64,000 bases of DNA from G965212025 sp965215765 (lineage in GTDB: Bacteria; Pseudomonadota; Gammaproteobacteria; Poriferisulfidales; Oxydemutatoraceae): contig OZ244118.1 in the NCBI GenBank assembly GCA_965215765.1, forward strand, positions 2,046,001-2,110,000. Reading direction: 5' to 3'. Position 1 is the first letter of the stretch, and every line of letters starts with the position of its first letter. The translations under genes were made by a program, and so were the position numbers. The notes beneath the pieces were generated by a model that saw nothing but the letters and a program-made list of their open reading frames with translations, was not told where the DNA came from and did no database searches. This document shows positions 17,093-25,294 of the stretch, piece after piece.

Positions 17093-17881
17093 ATGATAAA
17101 CCCACGAGGAGTTTTGTTTGGTTGGCTGTCGGGCGTGGTGTTTGTCACGTCCGGTTGCATCGCGGAAGCTTTGAACCAAGACACACAGTTAGGCGGTGCG
17201 AAAGACACAGTTGGAACAAAGACCGAGTCTCAGTTGGTCAAATGCGCCCAGCCACTGGGTGTCGCGGCTCTGGTAGAGCCAGAAAAGAGTGCTCATGCCC
17301 TGCCGGGTGTGAGCCATTTAGGCCTGCCGGGTCTGAGCCAAGCTGGCCTGCCGAGTCCCCTCCCGCTGTTAAAGCTGATGATGAGTCGCAGCAACTGCTT
17401 CCAGGTTGTCGACCGGGGGAAAGCTGGCGAGGCTATGAAACGCGAGCGCGAACTCATGACGCAAGGTGAGCTGAGGGAAGGCAGCAATCTGGGTGCCGGA
17501 CAGATGATAGCCGCTGACTATCTCCTCACGCCGGACGTGGTCTTCCAGGACACCGACGCCGGAGGCAGTGGTTTTGGCGGACTCTTGGGCATGCTCGGCC
17601 CTATAGGCTTGTTGGCCGGTGGCATCAAGACCGAGAACCTGGAGGCTCAGACGGTGCTCACGCTGACTGATGTTCGCACAGGCCTGCAGAAGGGCGTCGC
17701 TGAGGGCAATGCACGCAAGCGGGATATCAGCTTTGGACTCGGTGGTCTTGGCGGCTTTGGGAGCCTCGGTGTCGGCGCTGCCGGCGGCGCGTATGCAAGC
17801 ACCGACATCGGCAAGATCGTCTCAGCCGCCCTCTTGGACGCCTACAACAAGCTCGTTGCCTCCATGCGGGGGGCGCACTGA
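17093..17881 (+). CDS. CsgG/HfaB-like outer-membrane lipoprotein
   Basis: This 262-residue protein has a lipoprotein signal peptide (lipobox FVTSGC, Cys22). The central part, SNCFQVVDRGKAGEAMKRER followed by LGAGQMIAADYLLTPDVVF, matches the CsgG/HfaB family, which forms or assists outer-membrane secretion pores in curli or holdfast systems. The C-terminal part is glycine-rich (GFGGLLGMLGPIG, GLGGLGGFGSLG) and ends with IGKIVSAALLDAYNKLV. No curli subunit genes lie nearby. A good ribosome-binding site (TAAGGAG) precedes the ATG. The exact export role is unknown. Confidence 0.75.
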   Translation: MINPRGVLFGWLSGVVFVTSGCIAEALNQDTQLGGAKDTVGTKTESQLVKCAQPLGVAALVEPEKSAHALPGVSHLGLPGLSQAGLPSPLPLLKLMMSRSNCFQVVDRGKAGEAMKRERELMTQGELREGSNLGAGQMIAADYLLTPDVVFQDTDAGGSGFGGLLGMLGPIGLLAGGIKTENLEAQTVLTLTDVRTGLQKGVAEGNARKRDISFGLGGLGGFGSLGVGAAGGAYASTDIGKIVSAALLDAYNKLVASMRGAH

Positions 17882-17921
17882 TCTCCCGAAGGCACACCCA
17901 GGGAAGGTAGAGCACGCCCGA

Positions 17922-18126
17922 GGCGGGTCTGCAGAAGGGCGTCGCTGAGGGCAATGCGCGCAAGCGAGACATCAGCTTTGGGCTCGGTGGTCTTGGCAAC
18001 TTTGAAACTCTCGGCATCGGCGTTGCCGGAGGCGCGTATGCAAGCACCGACATCGGCAAGATCGTCTCGGCCGCCCTCTTGGACACCTACAACAAGCTCG
18101 TTGCCTCCATGCAGGGGGCACACTGA
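17922..18126 (+). pseudogene. Duplicated C-terminal fragment of the CsgG-like gene
   Basis: The frame encodes a second copy of the last 65 or so residues of the preceding gene (GLQKGVAEGNARKRDISFG to the stop), with a few substitutions. The duplication unit is 248 bp: the downstream sequence ATCTCCCGAAGG returns at 17881 and 18129. A partial third copy of the downstream part follows up to about 18177. There is no start signal, so it is not expressed by itself. Confidence 0.8.
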
Positions 18127-18554
18127 TGATCTCCCGAAGGCGCACCCAGGGAAGGTAGAGTACGCCCGAGGCGGGTCTTCACAGGGCTCTGCCTGGTCGG
18201 TCTCAAGGGCTTTAGCGAGAAGGCCGGCAGCGCAAAGGAAAAACCGTCACCACCAACCGCTCCTGAAAGACCGGTTGAAACCACGCAGGGTGTCTGGTCG
18301 GCGTTGCAGCAACTTCAGGAAACTCTCCGGGATTTCTGCTTCAGGGCACCTGAAAACGCGCATTCAGAATCTGTCAGAAACAGGTGCCGGTAAGAAGCCC
18401 CATGGTCGTGTTTCTGCTATTATCCGAGAACATGCACCCAGTATTTTCTTGTCACGGGCGTAGCTTTTGTGGCTCCCGGAACGAAAAGGCACACACTGGT
18501 AGTGCACGGTTTCACGCCTTCGCTTTGAAAAATTCGAAGCAGGTCTAGCGAGTA
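18127..18554. other. Intergenic region without a supported gene
   Basis: It begins with the partial third copy of the 248-bp duplication and then the second 32-bp direct repeat (18220-18251). The rest, before hemX, shows no coding frame. The hemC and hemD genes usual before hemX are absent. Confidence 0.5.
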
Positions 18555-19802
18555 ATGGTAATCAAACAAGACACCGAGCCTGAAAAAACGCCCGCTTCGC
18601 AGAGCCCCGAAGCAAACAAGGCGGCACCCACCCCAAAGACTCAGAAGAGCGTTCCGAAAAGCGTTCCGAAAAGCGTTCCGAAGAGCGTTCCGAAAAGCGT
18701 TCCGAAGCGCTCCAGGTGGCGGCGGCTTCTCCTCTTTGTCTTCTTGCTTGTCGCAGTGTTGGCAGCCTTGGCGGCGTGGGTTGGCTATCCCACACTCCGC
18801 AGCACCTTCGACACATGGACGGCCTTGTTTGAAAGAGACCATCAGGCCGTTACCACCATTTCCGGCAAACTGGAGCAGTTGCAAAAGCGTCTGGACACTC
18901 TGGAGCGAAACCTTTCGGAAACAAGGAAACTCACGACTGCCAACGCTGAAGAGATGCGAGCCATCGATAAAGAATCGATGCAGCGACACGACCGAAGCAG
19001 CATGCTGGACGCGCGCCTGGAAAGGCTGAAAACCAGAATTGATCGGCTGGGAAGAAGAACCGAAGTGCTGGCTGGTCTGAAACACCATGTCAGCAATCTG
19101 GAAGTGCAAATTTCCTCATTACATGAACAAGTCACTTTCTCCACACGTAGCCCGGCAGGGCAACTGTTTTTACTGAACGAGGTACTTCACTACCTGGACG
19201 ATATCCCCCAAGGCGGTGACGAACAAGGGGTCGCAAACAGGTCTTTGCATACTGCTATTTCCCTGCTGGACAAGCTGGCTCCCTCGTTGGCATCCAGCTC
19301 GGCAAAATCCTTGGCGGCTGAAATCAACATCCTGCAAAATAAGCAGGATCGAGACATTGCCGGCGCGCTGCAACAACTGGATGCCGTGCTGAAAAACGGC
19401 TTGTCGCAAAATGCGCGCGGCCAAAACAACGGTGACGAGCCTGCGGGTGAAGAACAGAAAAATTTCTGGCAGGAAATCCAGCAGACTCTGGCTGAGACAG
19501 TCGGGACACTCGTTAGCGTCAAGCGGCTCTCTGGAAACCAGCAGCAACTGAATGGCGTGACTGTGAATTCCCTGTTATTGGCACGTTCGGCCTTACTGTC
19601 TGAAGACTTGGCTCTGTGGCAGCATGGGCTTGACAACGCACTGCTATCGCTGAAATCTGCAGGAATGGAGCAAACGGAAGCTTATGCAAGCCTGACGCAT
19701 ATTCGAAACATTTCCCTCGTCGCCGATCTGGCGAGTGTGGATCGTATTTACACGCTGGTTCAGATTCTTCGCAACAATCTTCAAAACGGGCGTTCCATTT
19801 AA
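18555..19802 (+). CDS. hemX: HemX family inner-membrane protein
   Basis: HemX is a gammaproteobacterial membrane protein encoded next to haem-synthesis genes; its own role is not settled. The 415-residue product has a cytoplasmic, proline/lysine-rich head, one transmembrane segment (about residues 59-78) and a long coiled-coil region (about 85-180), followed by a periplasmic domain with GQLFLLNEVLHYLDD-type sequence. The head holds five exact repeats of the four residues K-S-V-P (12-bp unit). Some annotations call this family a uroporphyrinogen-III C-methyltransferase, but there is no methyltransferase domain. hemY follows after 15 bp. Confidence 0.88.
   Translation: MVIKQDTEPEKTPASQSPEANKAAPTPKTQKSVPKSVPKSVPKSVPKSVPKRSRWRRLLLFVFLLVAVLAALAAWVGYPTLRSTFDTWTALFERDHQAVTTISGKLEQLQKRLDTLERNLSETRKLTTANAEEMRAIDKESMQRHDRSSMLDARLERLKTRIDRLGRRTEVLAGLKHHVSNLEVQISSLHEQVTFSTRSPAGQLFLLNEVLHYLDDIPQGGDEQGVANRSLHTAISLLDKLAPSLASSSAKSLAAEINILQNKQDRDIAGALQQLDAVLKNGLSQNARGQNNGDEPAGEEQKNFWQEIQQTLAETVGTLVSVKRLSGNQQQLNGVTVNSLLLARSALLSEDLALWQHGLDNALLSLKSAGMEQTEAYASLTHIRNISLVADLASVDRIYTLVQILRNNLQNGRSI
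18648..18707 (+). repeat. 12-bp x 5 in-frame repeat in hemX
   Basis: AGCGTTCCGAAA (with A/G at the last base) is repeated five times in a row, coding for S-V-P-K each time. Being a multiple of three, changes in copy number would lengthen or shorten the linker before the membrane segment without breaking the frame. Confidence 0.9.
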
Positions 19803-19817
19803 CCGCGAGCAGCCAAT

Positions 19818-20975
19818 ATGAAAAGCTTTATTGTGTTTTTATCCATTCTCCTTCTGGCAACCCTGCTTTTCGCTATCAGCCTGCTCGGCAATGACGTAGG
19901 CTCAGCAACCATCACCATAGGAGACCTCTTGGTCACCATGGAAATTTCGACCGCTCTACTGCTTTTGTTTGGTCTTTTCCTGGTATTTTATGCCGTGCTG
20001 ACTCTCGTGAAAAAACTGACAGGCATTGGCACCTTCGGGAAACGTCTGTCAAGCAAGCGGCGCACGAAAGACTTCCAGAAAGGTCTCATGGAGTACGCCA
20101 AAGGCGTCTGGCCTAAAGCGCGGGAACACTTCCACCGCGCTGCATCCGAACCGGAATTTGCGTATCTGGCGAGCACCTACGCTGCGCGCTGCGCGCTGAA
20201 ACAAGACGACGCCAAAGGAACGCGAGCCGACCTTTGCACCGCTCAAAAAGCCAGTGTGGATGAAGAAATGCTGTTGCCGCTTCTTCAGGCCGAATTGCAT
20301 ATTGCCGAAGGGCAACTGGATCTGGCAAAAAATTTCTTGCTGAACATGCTGGAAAAACAACCTCAAAATGTTCACGTGCTGGAATTGCTCGTTGGGCTTT
20401 GCGGCCGCCTTGGGGTCTGGCTGGAACTGGAGCCCTTGCTGCCACGCATACAGTCGCTCTTTCACAATCAGCCAGAGAAACAGTTTGAAATCGAGGTGGA
20501 GATAGGACGGGCGCGGCTGGCTGCGCTTGGGAAGGACAGCACAGCAGTGCGGGACTTGACTCGTGTATGGAAAAGTTACAAAGAAGATGTGCGCTTTGCG
20601 CTTCAAGGTGAATACTCCGGTGCCTTGGTGTCATTGCGCCTCTACGACGAAGCAGAGGAGTTGCTAAGAAAAACCATCGAAAAATCATGGAGCCGGGAGT
20701 CTCTGGATCGATATGGGCGGATCGTTGGCGGGAAAACGCAGAAACGTTTGAAGCACGCGGAAACGTGGTATCGGGATCGACCTGAGGATCCGGAAATACT
20801 TTTGTGCCTGGGTCGCTTGTACGTACAAAGCGAAAACTGGAACCAGGCCAGACGCCTGCTGCGGGAAAGTTTCCGCCTGTCCCCCACATTGGCAACCCAC
20901 CAGGCACTGCTGTCTATTCCCGACTACTACACAGATCGGCAGGACATGCCAGACATGCCGCTCATTGACAACTGA
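19818..20975 (+). CDS. hemY: HemY family protein with TPR repeats
   Basis: This 385-residue inner-membrane protein is linked to haem synthesis in gammaproteobacteria. Two transmembrane segments lie near the N-terminus (about 4-22 and 40-62), followed by the HemY_N region and TPR-like helices (for example RPEDPEILLCLGRLYVQ and WNQARRLLRESFRLSP near the end). It is unrelated to the Gram-positive protoporphyrinogen oxidase also called HemY. It directly follows hemX, the usual arrangement. Confidence 0.88.
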   Translation: MKSFIVFLSILLLATLLFAISLLGNDVGSATITIGDLLVTMEISTALLLLFGLFLVFYAVLTLVKKLTGIGTFGKRLSSKRRTKDFQKGLMEYAKGVWPKAREHFHRAASEPEFAYLASTYAARCALKQDDAKGTRADLCTAQKASVDEEMLLPLLQAELHIAEGQLDLAKNFLLNMLEKQPQNVHVLELLVGLCGRLGVWLELEPLLPRIQSLFHNQPEKQFEIEVEIGRARLAALGKDSTAVRDLTRVWKSYKEDVRFALQGEYSGALVSLRLYDEAEELLRKTIEKSWSRESLDRYGRIVGGKTQKRLKHAETWYRDRPEDPEILLCLGRLYVQSENWNQARRLLRESFRLSPTLATHQALLSIPDYYTDRQDMPDMPLIDN

Positions 20976-21381
20976 TTGGACTCTGCCCCCCCAAAACAAT
21001 GGCCTCCCGGTAAATAACGCCGCTTCACACTGAAAGAGTTCGGCGGGTTTGGACAAAAGCGGTAAAACACCATGAAAAACCACTTGGGTCTTCGCTACAT
21101 GGCTATCTCCGTCACTCTTCCAGTTGCGCGCGGCAGCCTCGGCACCTATCGGATGGATCCGAAAGCAGATTTGCCGAGCAGATCAACCGATGAATACGCC
21201 GAAGGAAGGAGTTTCAGAAGGAATCAGGCGACGCAGGTGAGCAACGGGAATACACCCTGAGCAGGTTGGCAAACTGTTCAAGAAAGCAGGGTTGCCTTTC
21301 AACTCCCCGTGTTGCCTCACGCGCACGGTCTCAAATGACTTTTACCAGTGAACAAGGGCTGCTTCGGGCAGGAGCGTCAAA
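20976..21381 (+). other. Gap between hemY and the antiporter operon
   Basis: A 62-codon ORF (21072-21260) starts at an ATG without a ribosome-binding site and shows no known motif. No other gene is supported. The region probably contains the promoter of the antiporter operon, but no clear boxes were found. Confidence 0.4.
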
Positions 21382-21870
21382 CTGAAACATTACCGACTGC
21401 TATTCGTCTTTCTGGTGCTATTCGCGCTGTGGGGGCTGATGTCCGGCATGCCGGATCCTGTGTTGCTGGCTCTTGGGGCTGGCAGTGCCTTTCTTGTGCT
21501 GATACTTGCAGCCCGTTTCGGCATCACAGAAAAACACACACACCTTCCTGGCCTTTACCTCAGATTGCCGATTTTTTTCGGCTGGCTTGCGGGACGTATT
21601 ATTGTTTCCAGCTTCCAGGTCGCGTTCACCATCCTGCGCCCGCGCCTGAAGATCAACCCGGCGTTTGTTCCCGTCAAAATGAAACGCAGCAGTGACTTGA
21701 CGCTAACCATTCACGCAAATTCAATCACCCTGACACCCGGAACCATAAGTGCCGATCTCACCAGCGATGGAGCCGAGGTACACGTCTTACGCCACACCCC
21801 CGAGACGCAATCAGAATTCCAGGAAACGGAAAAGAAAATACTTTTTCTGGAAGGACGCGAGCAACAATGA
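21382..21870 (+). CDS. mnhE: Mrp/Mnh antiporter subunit E
   Basis: This is the MnhE-type membrane subunit of a multi-subunit cation/proton antiporter. Two or three hydrophobic segments are followed by the family block FTILRPRLKINPAFVPVK and a cytoplasmic part. The start is unusual: the frame is open from 21352, but no ATG, GTG or TTG lies where the family begins. CTG 21382, seven bases after CAGGAGCG, fits best and gives a normal N-terminus (LKHYRLLFVFLVLF); GTG 21415 would remove part of the first membrane segment. The stop overlaps the next gene by four bases. Confidence 0.8.
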   Translation: MKHYRLLFVFLVLFALWGLMSGMPDPVLLALGAGSAFLVLILAARFGITEKHTHLPGLYLRLPIFFGWLAGRIIVSSFQVAFTILRPRLKINPAFVPVKMKRSSDLTLTIHANSITLTPGTISADLTSDGAEVHVLRHTPETQSEFQETEKKILFLEGREQQ

Positions 21871-22163
21871 CCACTGTCGCGCCACTCGTTATCGCTTTGG
21901 CAATGCTCTTGGTACTGGTTCGCGCCTGGCGCGGACCCAGCCTGTTTGACCGCATCCTGGCCACCAACACTTTTGGCGTACTGACCACACTGGCACTGGT
22001 GCAGCTTGCGTTTCGTTTTGAGGAATACCCCCTGATGGACATCGCTCTGGCTTATGCACTCGTGAACTTCATCAGCCTGCTGGCTTTCGCGCGTTTTTTT
22101 GAAAGTTCCGAATTGTCGGTGCCACGCGCCGGGCAGAAAAACCGCAGGGTGAAATATGATTGA
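21867..22163 (+). CDS. mnhF: Mrp/Mnh antiporter subunit F
   Basis: This 98-residue protein has three membrane segments and the MnhF motif VRAWRGPSLFDRILATNTFG. It overlaps mnhE by four bases (ATGA) and mnhG by eight, which implies coupled translation. It is part of the hetero-oligomeric antiporter. Confidence 0.9.
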   Translation: MTTVAPLVIALAMLLVLVRAWRGPSLFDRILATNTFGVLTTLALVQLAFRFEEYPLMDIALAYALVNFISLLAFARFFESSELSVPRAGQKNRRVKYD

Positions 22164-22458
22164 AACGGGGCTTGAATGGCTGAAGTGGGCTTTTTTCCTC
22201 ACCGGGTCATTTTTTGTTTTGTCCGGCAGCATCGGGATGTTGCGTCTCCCCGACTTCTTTAGTCGTGTTCATGCAGCAGGACTGATAGACGGGCTAGGTG
22301 CGATCGGAATACTGCTGGCGGTCATTCTGCACACTGGGTTTACGCAAGAAGCTCTGAAGGCGGGAATCATCATTTTTTTTCTGTTGATCTCCTCACCGGC
22401 TGCAACCCATGCGATCTGCCATGCTGCTCGGCATCACGGGCGCAAAAACAGACATTAA
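22156..22458 (+). CDS. mnhG: Mrp/Mnh antiporter subunit G
   Basis: This 100-residue, three-helix protein has the MnhG signature GSIGMLRLPDFFSRVHAAGL. It completes the E-F-G block at the head of the operon. Confidence 0.9.
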   Translation: MIETGLEWLKWAFFLTGSFFVLSGSIGMLRLPDFFSRVHAAGLIDGLGAIGILLAVILHTGFTQEALKAGIIIFFLLISSPAATHAICHAARHHGRKNRH

Positions 22459-22465
22459 GGCCATC

Positions 22466-22999
22466 ATGCCACTCACAGGAGAACTCGTATTTTTTGCATT
22501 ACTGGCAATAGTGGGGCTGCTGGTGGCGCTCAGCCGCCAATTGTTCGCATCAGCGATGATCAGCTCATTGATCAGCCTGCTGGCGGCCGTGCTATATACC
22601 CACATGGCCGCACCCGACGTCGCGCTGACCGAAGCAGTCGTCGGTGCCGGCCTGACGACCGTGTTTTTTCTTATGACCATCGCGCACGTCAAAGAACACC
22701 ACTCGCGCACCGCCAGACACCGCGTCTTTGCTTTGCCTCTGGTGTTGCTGACCACCGGGCTCCTGGTCTACGCAACGATTGATTTACCACCCTACGGCAG
22801 TCCTGATACGCCGGCACATTTACACGTCGGCAACTATTACCTGGAAAACACCATGCAGGACATTGGGTTGCCGAATGTCGTAACCGCCGTGCTCGCGAGT
22901 TACCGAGGCTTTGACACACTCGGGGAGCTTTACGTGATTTTTGCTGCGGCTCTTGGCGCCATCTCTATTCTTGAAAGTTGTGCAAAAGACAAAAAATAG
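22466..22999 (+). CDS. DUF4040 (MbhD/MbhE-like) antiporter subunit
   Basis: This 177-residue membrane protein corresponds to the C-terminal part of MrpA, or MbhD plus MbhE: HMAAPDVALTEAVVGAGL (MbhD type) and YRGFDTLGELYVIFAAALG (MbhE type). ATG 22466 avoids overlap with mnhG; a longer frame from 22409 exists. In this operon type the MrpA function is split between this gene and a separate D-like subunit. Confidence 0.85.
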   Translation: MPLTGELVFFALLAIVGLLVALSRQLFASAMISSLISLLAAVLYTHMAAPDVALTEAVVGAGLTTVFFLMTIAHVKEHHSRTARHRVFALPLVLLTTGLLVYATIDLPPYGSPDTPAHLHVGNYYLENTMQDIGLPNVVTAVLASYRGFDTLGELYVIFAAALGAISILESCAKDKK

Positions 23000-23441
23000 C
23001 CCAAAGCTGAAGAGTCCTGACGGACGCCTGGTCATAGACAACCCGCTTTTGCGCGAAACGGTTTTCGTGATCGCGCCTGCCGTGTTGCTGTTTGCCCTGT
23101 ATGTTCAATTCCACGGTGAGATCGGCCCCGGGGGAGGCTTCCAGGCAGGCGTCATTTTTACTGTTGGCATTATTTTCTGCTGCCTGATTTTTGGCACGAA
23201 ACAGATGAAAAAAATATTGACCGCCCGAGCCGTCGAGATCCTGAGTTGCAGCGGAGTGCTTCTATATGCTGGAACGGGTTTTGGCACCATGCTGCTCGGA
23301 GGCGATTTTCTGGACTATGACTTGTTGTCCGCCAGCCCCCGGCTCGGGCAACACATCGGAATCTTCCTGGTTGAACTGGGGGTCGCCATCACCATCGTCG
23401 GCTCCGTAACCGGGCTCTACTACTATTTCAGAACCTTTTAG
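22980..23441 (+). CDS. mnhB: Mrp/Mnh antiporter subunit B
   Basis: This is an MnhB-domain membrane protein of about 153 residues, with the signature FHGEIGPGGGFQAGVI and helices on both sides. The likely start is GTG 22980, overlapping the previous gene by 20 bases; the frame extends upstream to a TTG at 22941, but that part lies inside the neighbour. Confidence 0.85.
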   Translation: MQKTKNSPKLKSPDGRLVIDNPLLRETVFVIAPAVLLFALYVQFHGEIGPGGGFQAGVIFTVGIIFCCLIFGTKQMKKILTARAVEILSCSGVLLYAGTGFGTMLLGGDFLDYDLLSASPRLGQHIGIFLVELGVAITIVGSVTGLYYYFRTF

Positions 23442-23450
23442 CCAACCCGA

Positions 23451-23816
23451 ATGCTGGACGTCATTAGCAACTCTTATCCTTACTGGGTGATCATATTTCT
23501 GGTGATGATCGGGCTTTATATCACCATGGCGTACGGGAACATGATCAAGAAAATGATCGGGCTGAACATTTTTCAAACCGGGGTGCTGCTTTTATTCATC
23601 GTGATCGGCAACAAACACCACGCCGCAGCCCCTTTGCTGTCACTGCCGTCTGACAGTTTCGTCAACCCTTTGCCGCACGTACTGGTACTGACTGCAATAG
23701 TGGTGGCATTTGCCACGACCTTGATGGGACTTGCCCTGGTGCTTCGTGCTGACCGCCAGTGGGGCACAACTGACGAAGACACAATCACGGCCTTGCTGAA
23801 GAAAAACGGAAAGTGA
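23451..23816 (+). CDS. mnhC: Mrp/Mnh antiporter subunit C (NuoK-like)
   Basis: This 121-residue protein with three membrane helices is related to NuoK. The conserved glutamate position of NuoK is not evident, as is usual in parts of the MnhC family. The core has GLNIFQTGVLLLFIVIG and LPHVLVLTAIVVAFATT. It overlaps the next gene by four bases. Confidence 0.88.
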   Translation: MLDVISNSYPYWVIIFLVMIGLYITMAYGNMIKKMIGLNIFQTGVLLLFIVIGNKHHAAAPLLSLPSDSFVNPLPHVLVLTAIVVAFATTLMGLALVLRADRQWGTTDEDTITALLKKNGK

Positions 23817-25294
23817 CTTCCGTCCTCCCGGCCTTGCCCATCACTGCGCCGTTGATTTGCGCACCTCTTTGCTTGTTGCTGCGGTCGCCGAAACTGTCCA
23901 GTCTGCTGGCGTGCATGGTGGCGATCTTTTGCCTGCTGTGTGCCGGCAGAATGATTTTTCTCACGTACGGAAGTAGCGCTGAAGCACTGATTTACCACTT
24001 TGGCGGGTGGCCTCCGCCTTGGGGTATCGCTTATCGGGTCACCTCATTGAACGCCTTGCTCGCAACTCTGATCGCGCTGGTGGCCACGCTGGTTCTGAGT
24101 GGCGCATACCTCAGCATGGCAAAAGAGTCTCCGAACCTCAGAGGCGGCCGCTTTTTCGCGCTCTTTCTGCTCTGCCTGGCAGGACTCATGGGGGTTGTGC
24201 TCAGCAATGACATTTTTAATATTTTTGTTTGCCTGGAAATCTCCTCGCTGTGTACTTACGCACTGATAGCCACGAGCCCAGACCGCATCGCGACTCTGGC
24301 GTCGTTTCGCTATCTCATCATGGGGTCGATAGGAGCGACTTTTTTTCTCATCGGCATCGCCCTCATTTACTTTGCCACCGGCACTTTGAACCTGCAGGAC
24401 ATCGCGCAGCGACTGCCGGGCGTCACTACCCGCCAATCGGTGTACGCTGCCTACGCTTTCATAGCCACTGGTCTGGCATTGAAGTTCGCGCTTTTTCCCG
24501 TCCACCAGTGGCTACCGGCAGCCTACTCATCTGCCCCCTCACCCGTCACCACTTTCATTTCCGCCACTTCCAGCAAAGCGGCACTGTACGTTTTCATTTA
24601 TCTGTTTGTCGGAACTTTCGCTTCTGACCAGGTATTGTCCGAGCTTTCGCTGGGAAAGGTGCTGCTCGGATTGTCAGCGATCGCCATTCTCTACGCTTCG
24701 GTCAAGGCGCTTCGGCAAAAAAACATAAAAAAAATGATGGCATGGTCCAGCGTTGCACAAATTGGCTACATCACACTGGCCATCGGTCTTGCCACCGAGC
24801 GCGGAATCAGCGCCGGGATGATCCATATTTTTAATCATGGGCTGATCAAAAGCGGCATCTTTCTTGCCCTCGCCTGCGTCGCTTACCGTCTGGGCTCCTG
24901 TCATATTGACGAGTTGGCCGGCTTGGGCAAACGAATGCCATGGACTACGACAGCCATCATTCTGGGCGGTCTTAGCCTCTCAGGAGTCCCGCTCAGTGCC
25001 GGGTTCATCAGCAAGTGGTATCTGATCGAGGCATCTCTTGATGCCGGTTACTGGCCCTTGATTGCCGTAATACTGGCAGGCTCCCTACTGTCATTCGGCT
25101 ACCTTTGGCGTTTCGTTGAGGCCGCCTGTTTTCGGAGCAGCAAGACCGACCCGGTGCGCCAAGAAGCCCCGCTGGCTTTACTTCTTCCAAGCTGGATCCT
25201 GATCGGCCTCAATCTCTTTTTTGGCGTCCACGCAGAACCAATCGTGAACATTGCCCGACACGCCACCGCCGAGTTGATGGGAATGGCATTGTGA
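23813..25294 (+). CDS. mnhD: Mrp/Mnh antiporter subunit D (first of three)
   Basis: This 493-residue proton-conducting antiporter-like subunit is of the NuoL/M/N type with many transmembrane helices. Conserved parts are FVCLEISSLCTYALIA (with the key glutamate), LKFALFPVHQWLPAAYSSAP and KKMMAWSSVAQIGYI. It starts at GTG 23813, overlapping mnhC by four bases. It is closest in style to MnhD. Confidence 0.9.
   Translation: MTSVLPALPITAPLICAPLCLLLRSPKLSSLLACMVAIFCLLCAGRMIFLTYGSSAEALIYHFGGWPPPWGIAYRVTSLNALLATLIALVATLVLSGAYLSMAKESPNLRGGRFFALFLLCLAGLMGVVLSNDIFNIFVCLEISSLCTYALIATSPDRIATLASFRYLIMGSIGATFFLIGIALIYFATGTLNLQDIAQRLPGVTTRQSVYAAYAFIATGLALKFALFPVHQWLPAAYSSAPSPVTTFISATSSKAALYVFIYLFVGTFASDQVLSELSLGKVLLGLSAIAILYASVKALRQKNIKKMMAWSSVAQIGYITLAIGLATERGISAGMIHIFNHGLIKSGIFLALACVAYRLGSCHIDELAGLGKRMPWTTTAIILGGLSLSGVPLSAGFISKWYLIEASLDAGYWPLIAVILAGSLLSFGYLWRFVEAACFRSSKTDPVRQEAPLALLLPSWILIGLNLFFGVHAEPIVNIARHATAELMGMAL

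Larger units (their letters stand above)
16770..18251. repeat. 32-bp direct repeats flanking the CsgG-like gene
   Basis: The sequence starting AAGGCCGGCAGCGCAAAGGA occurs at 16770-16801 and again at 18220-18251, identical over 32 bases. The two copies flank the CsgG-like gene and its duplicated tail. They could be recombination ends of a past duplication or insertion of this gene. No transposase or terminal inverted repeat is seen. Confidence 0.7.

Noticed and set aside
16770..18251. A transposon defined by the 32-bp repeats
   Set aside because: No transposase, inverted ends or target-site duplication could be seen.
18555..19802. Calling hemX a uroporphyrinogen-III C-methyltransferase
   Set aside because: The protein has a membrane anchor and coiled coil but no methyltransferase domain; the name is a common annotation carry-over.
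21072..21260. ORF of 62 codons between hemY and mnhE
   Set aside because: There is no ribosome-binding site, motif or conserved context to support it.
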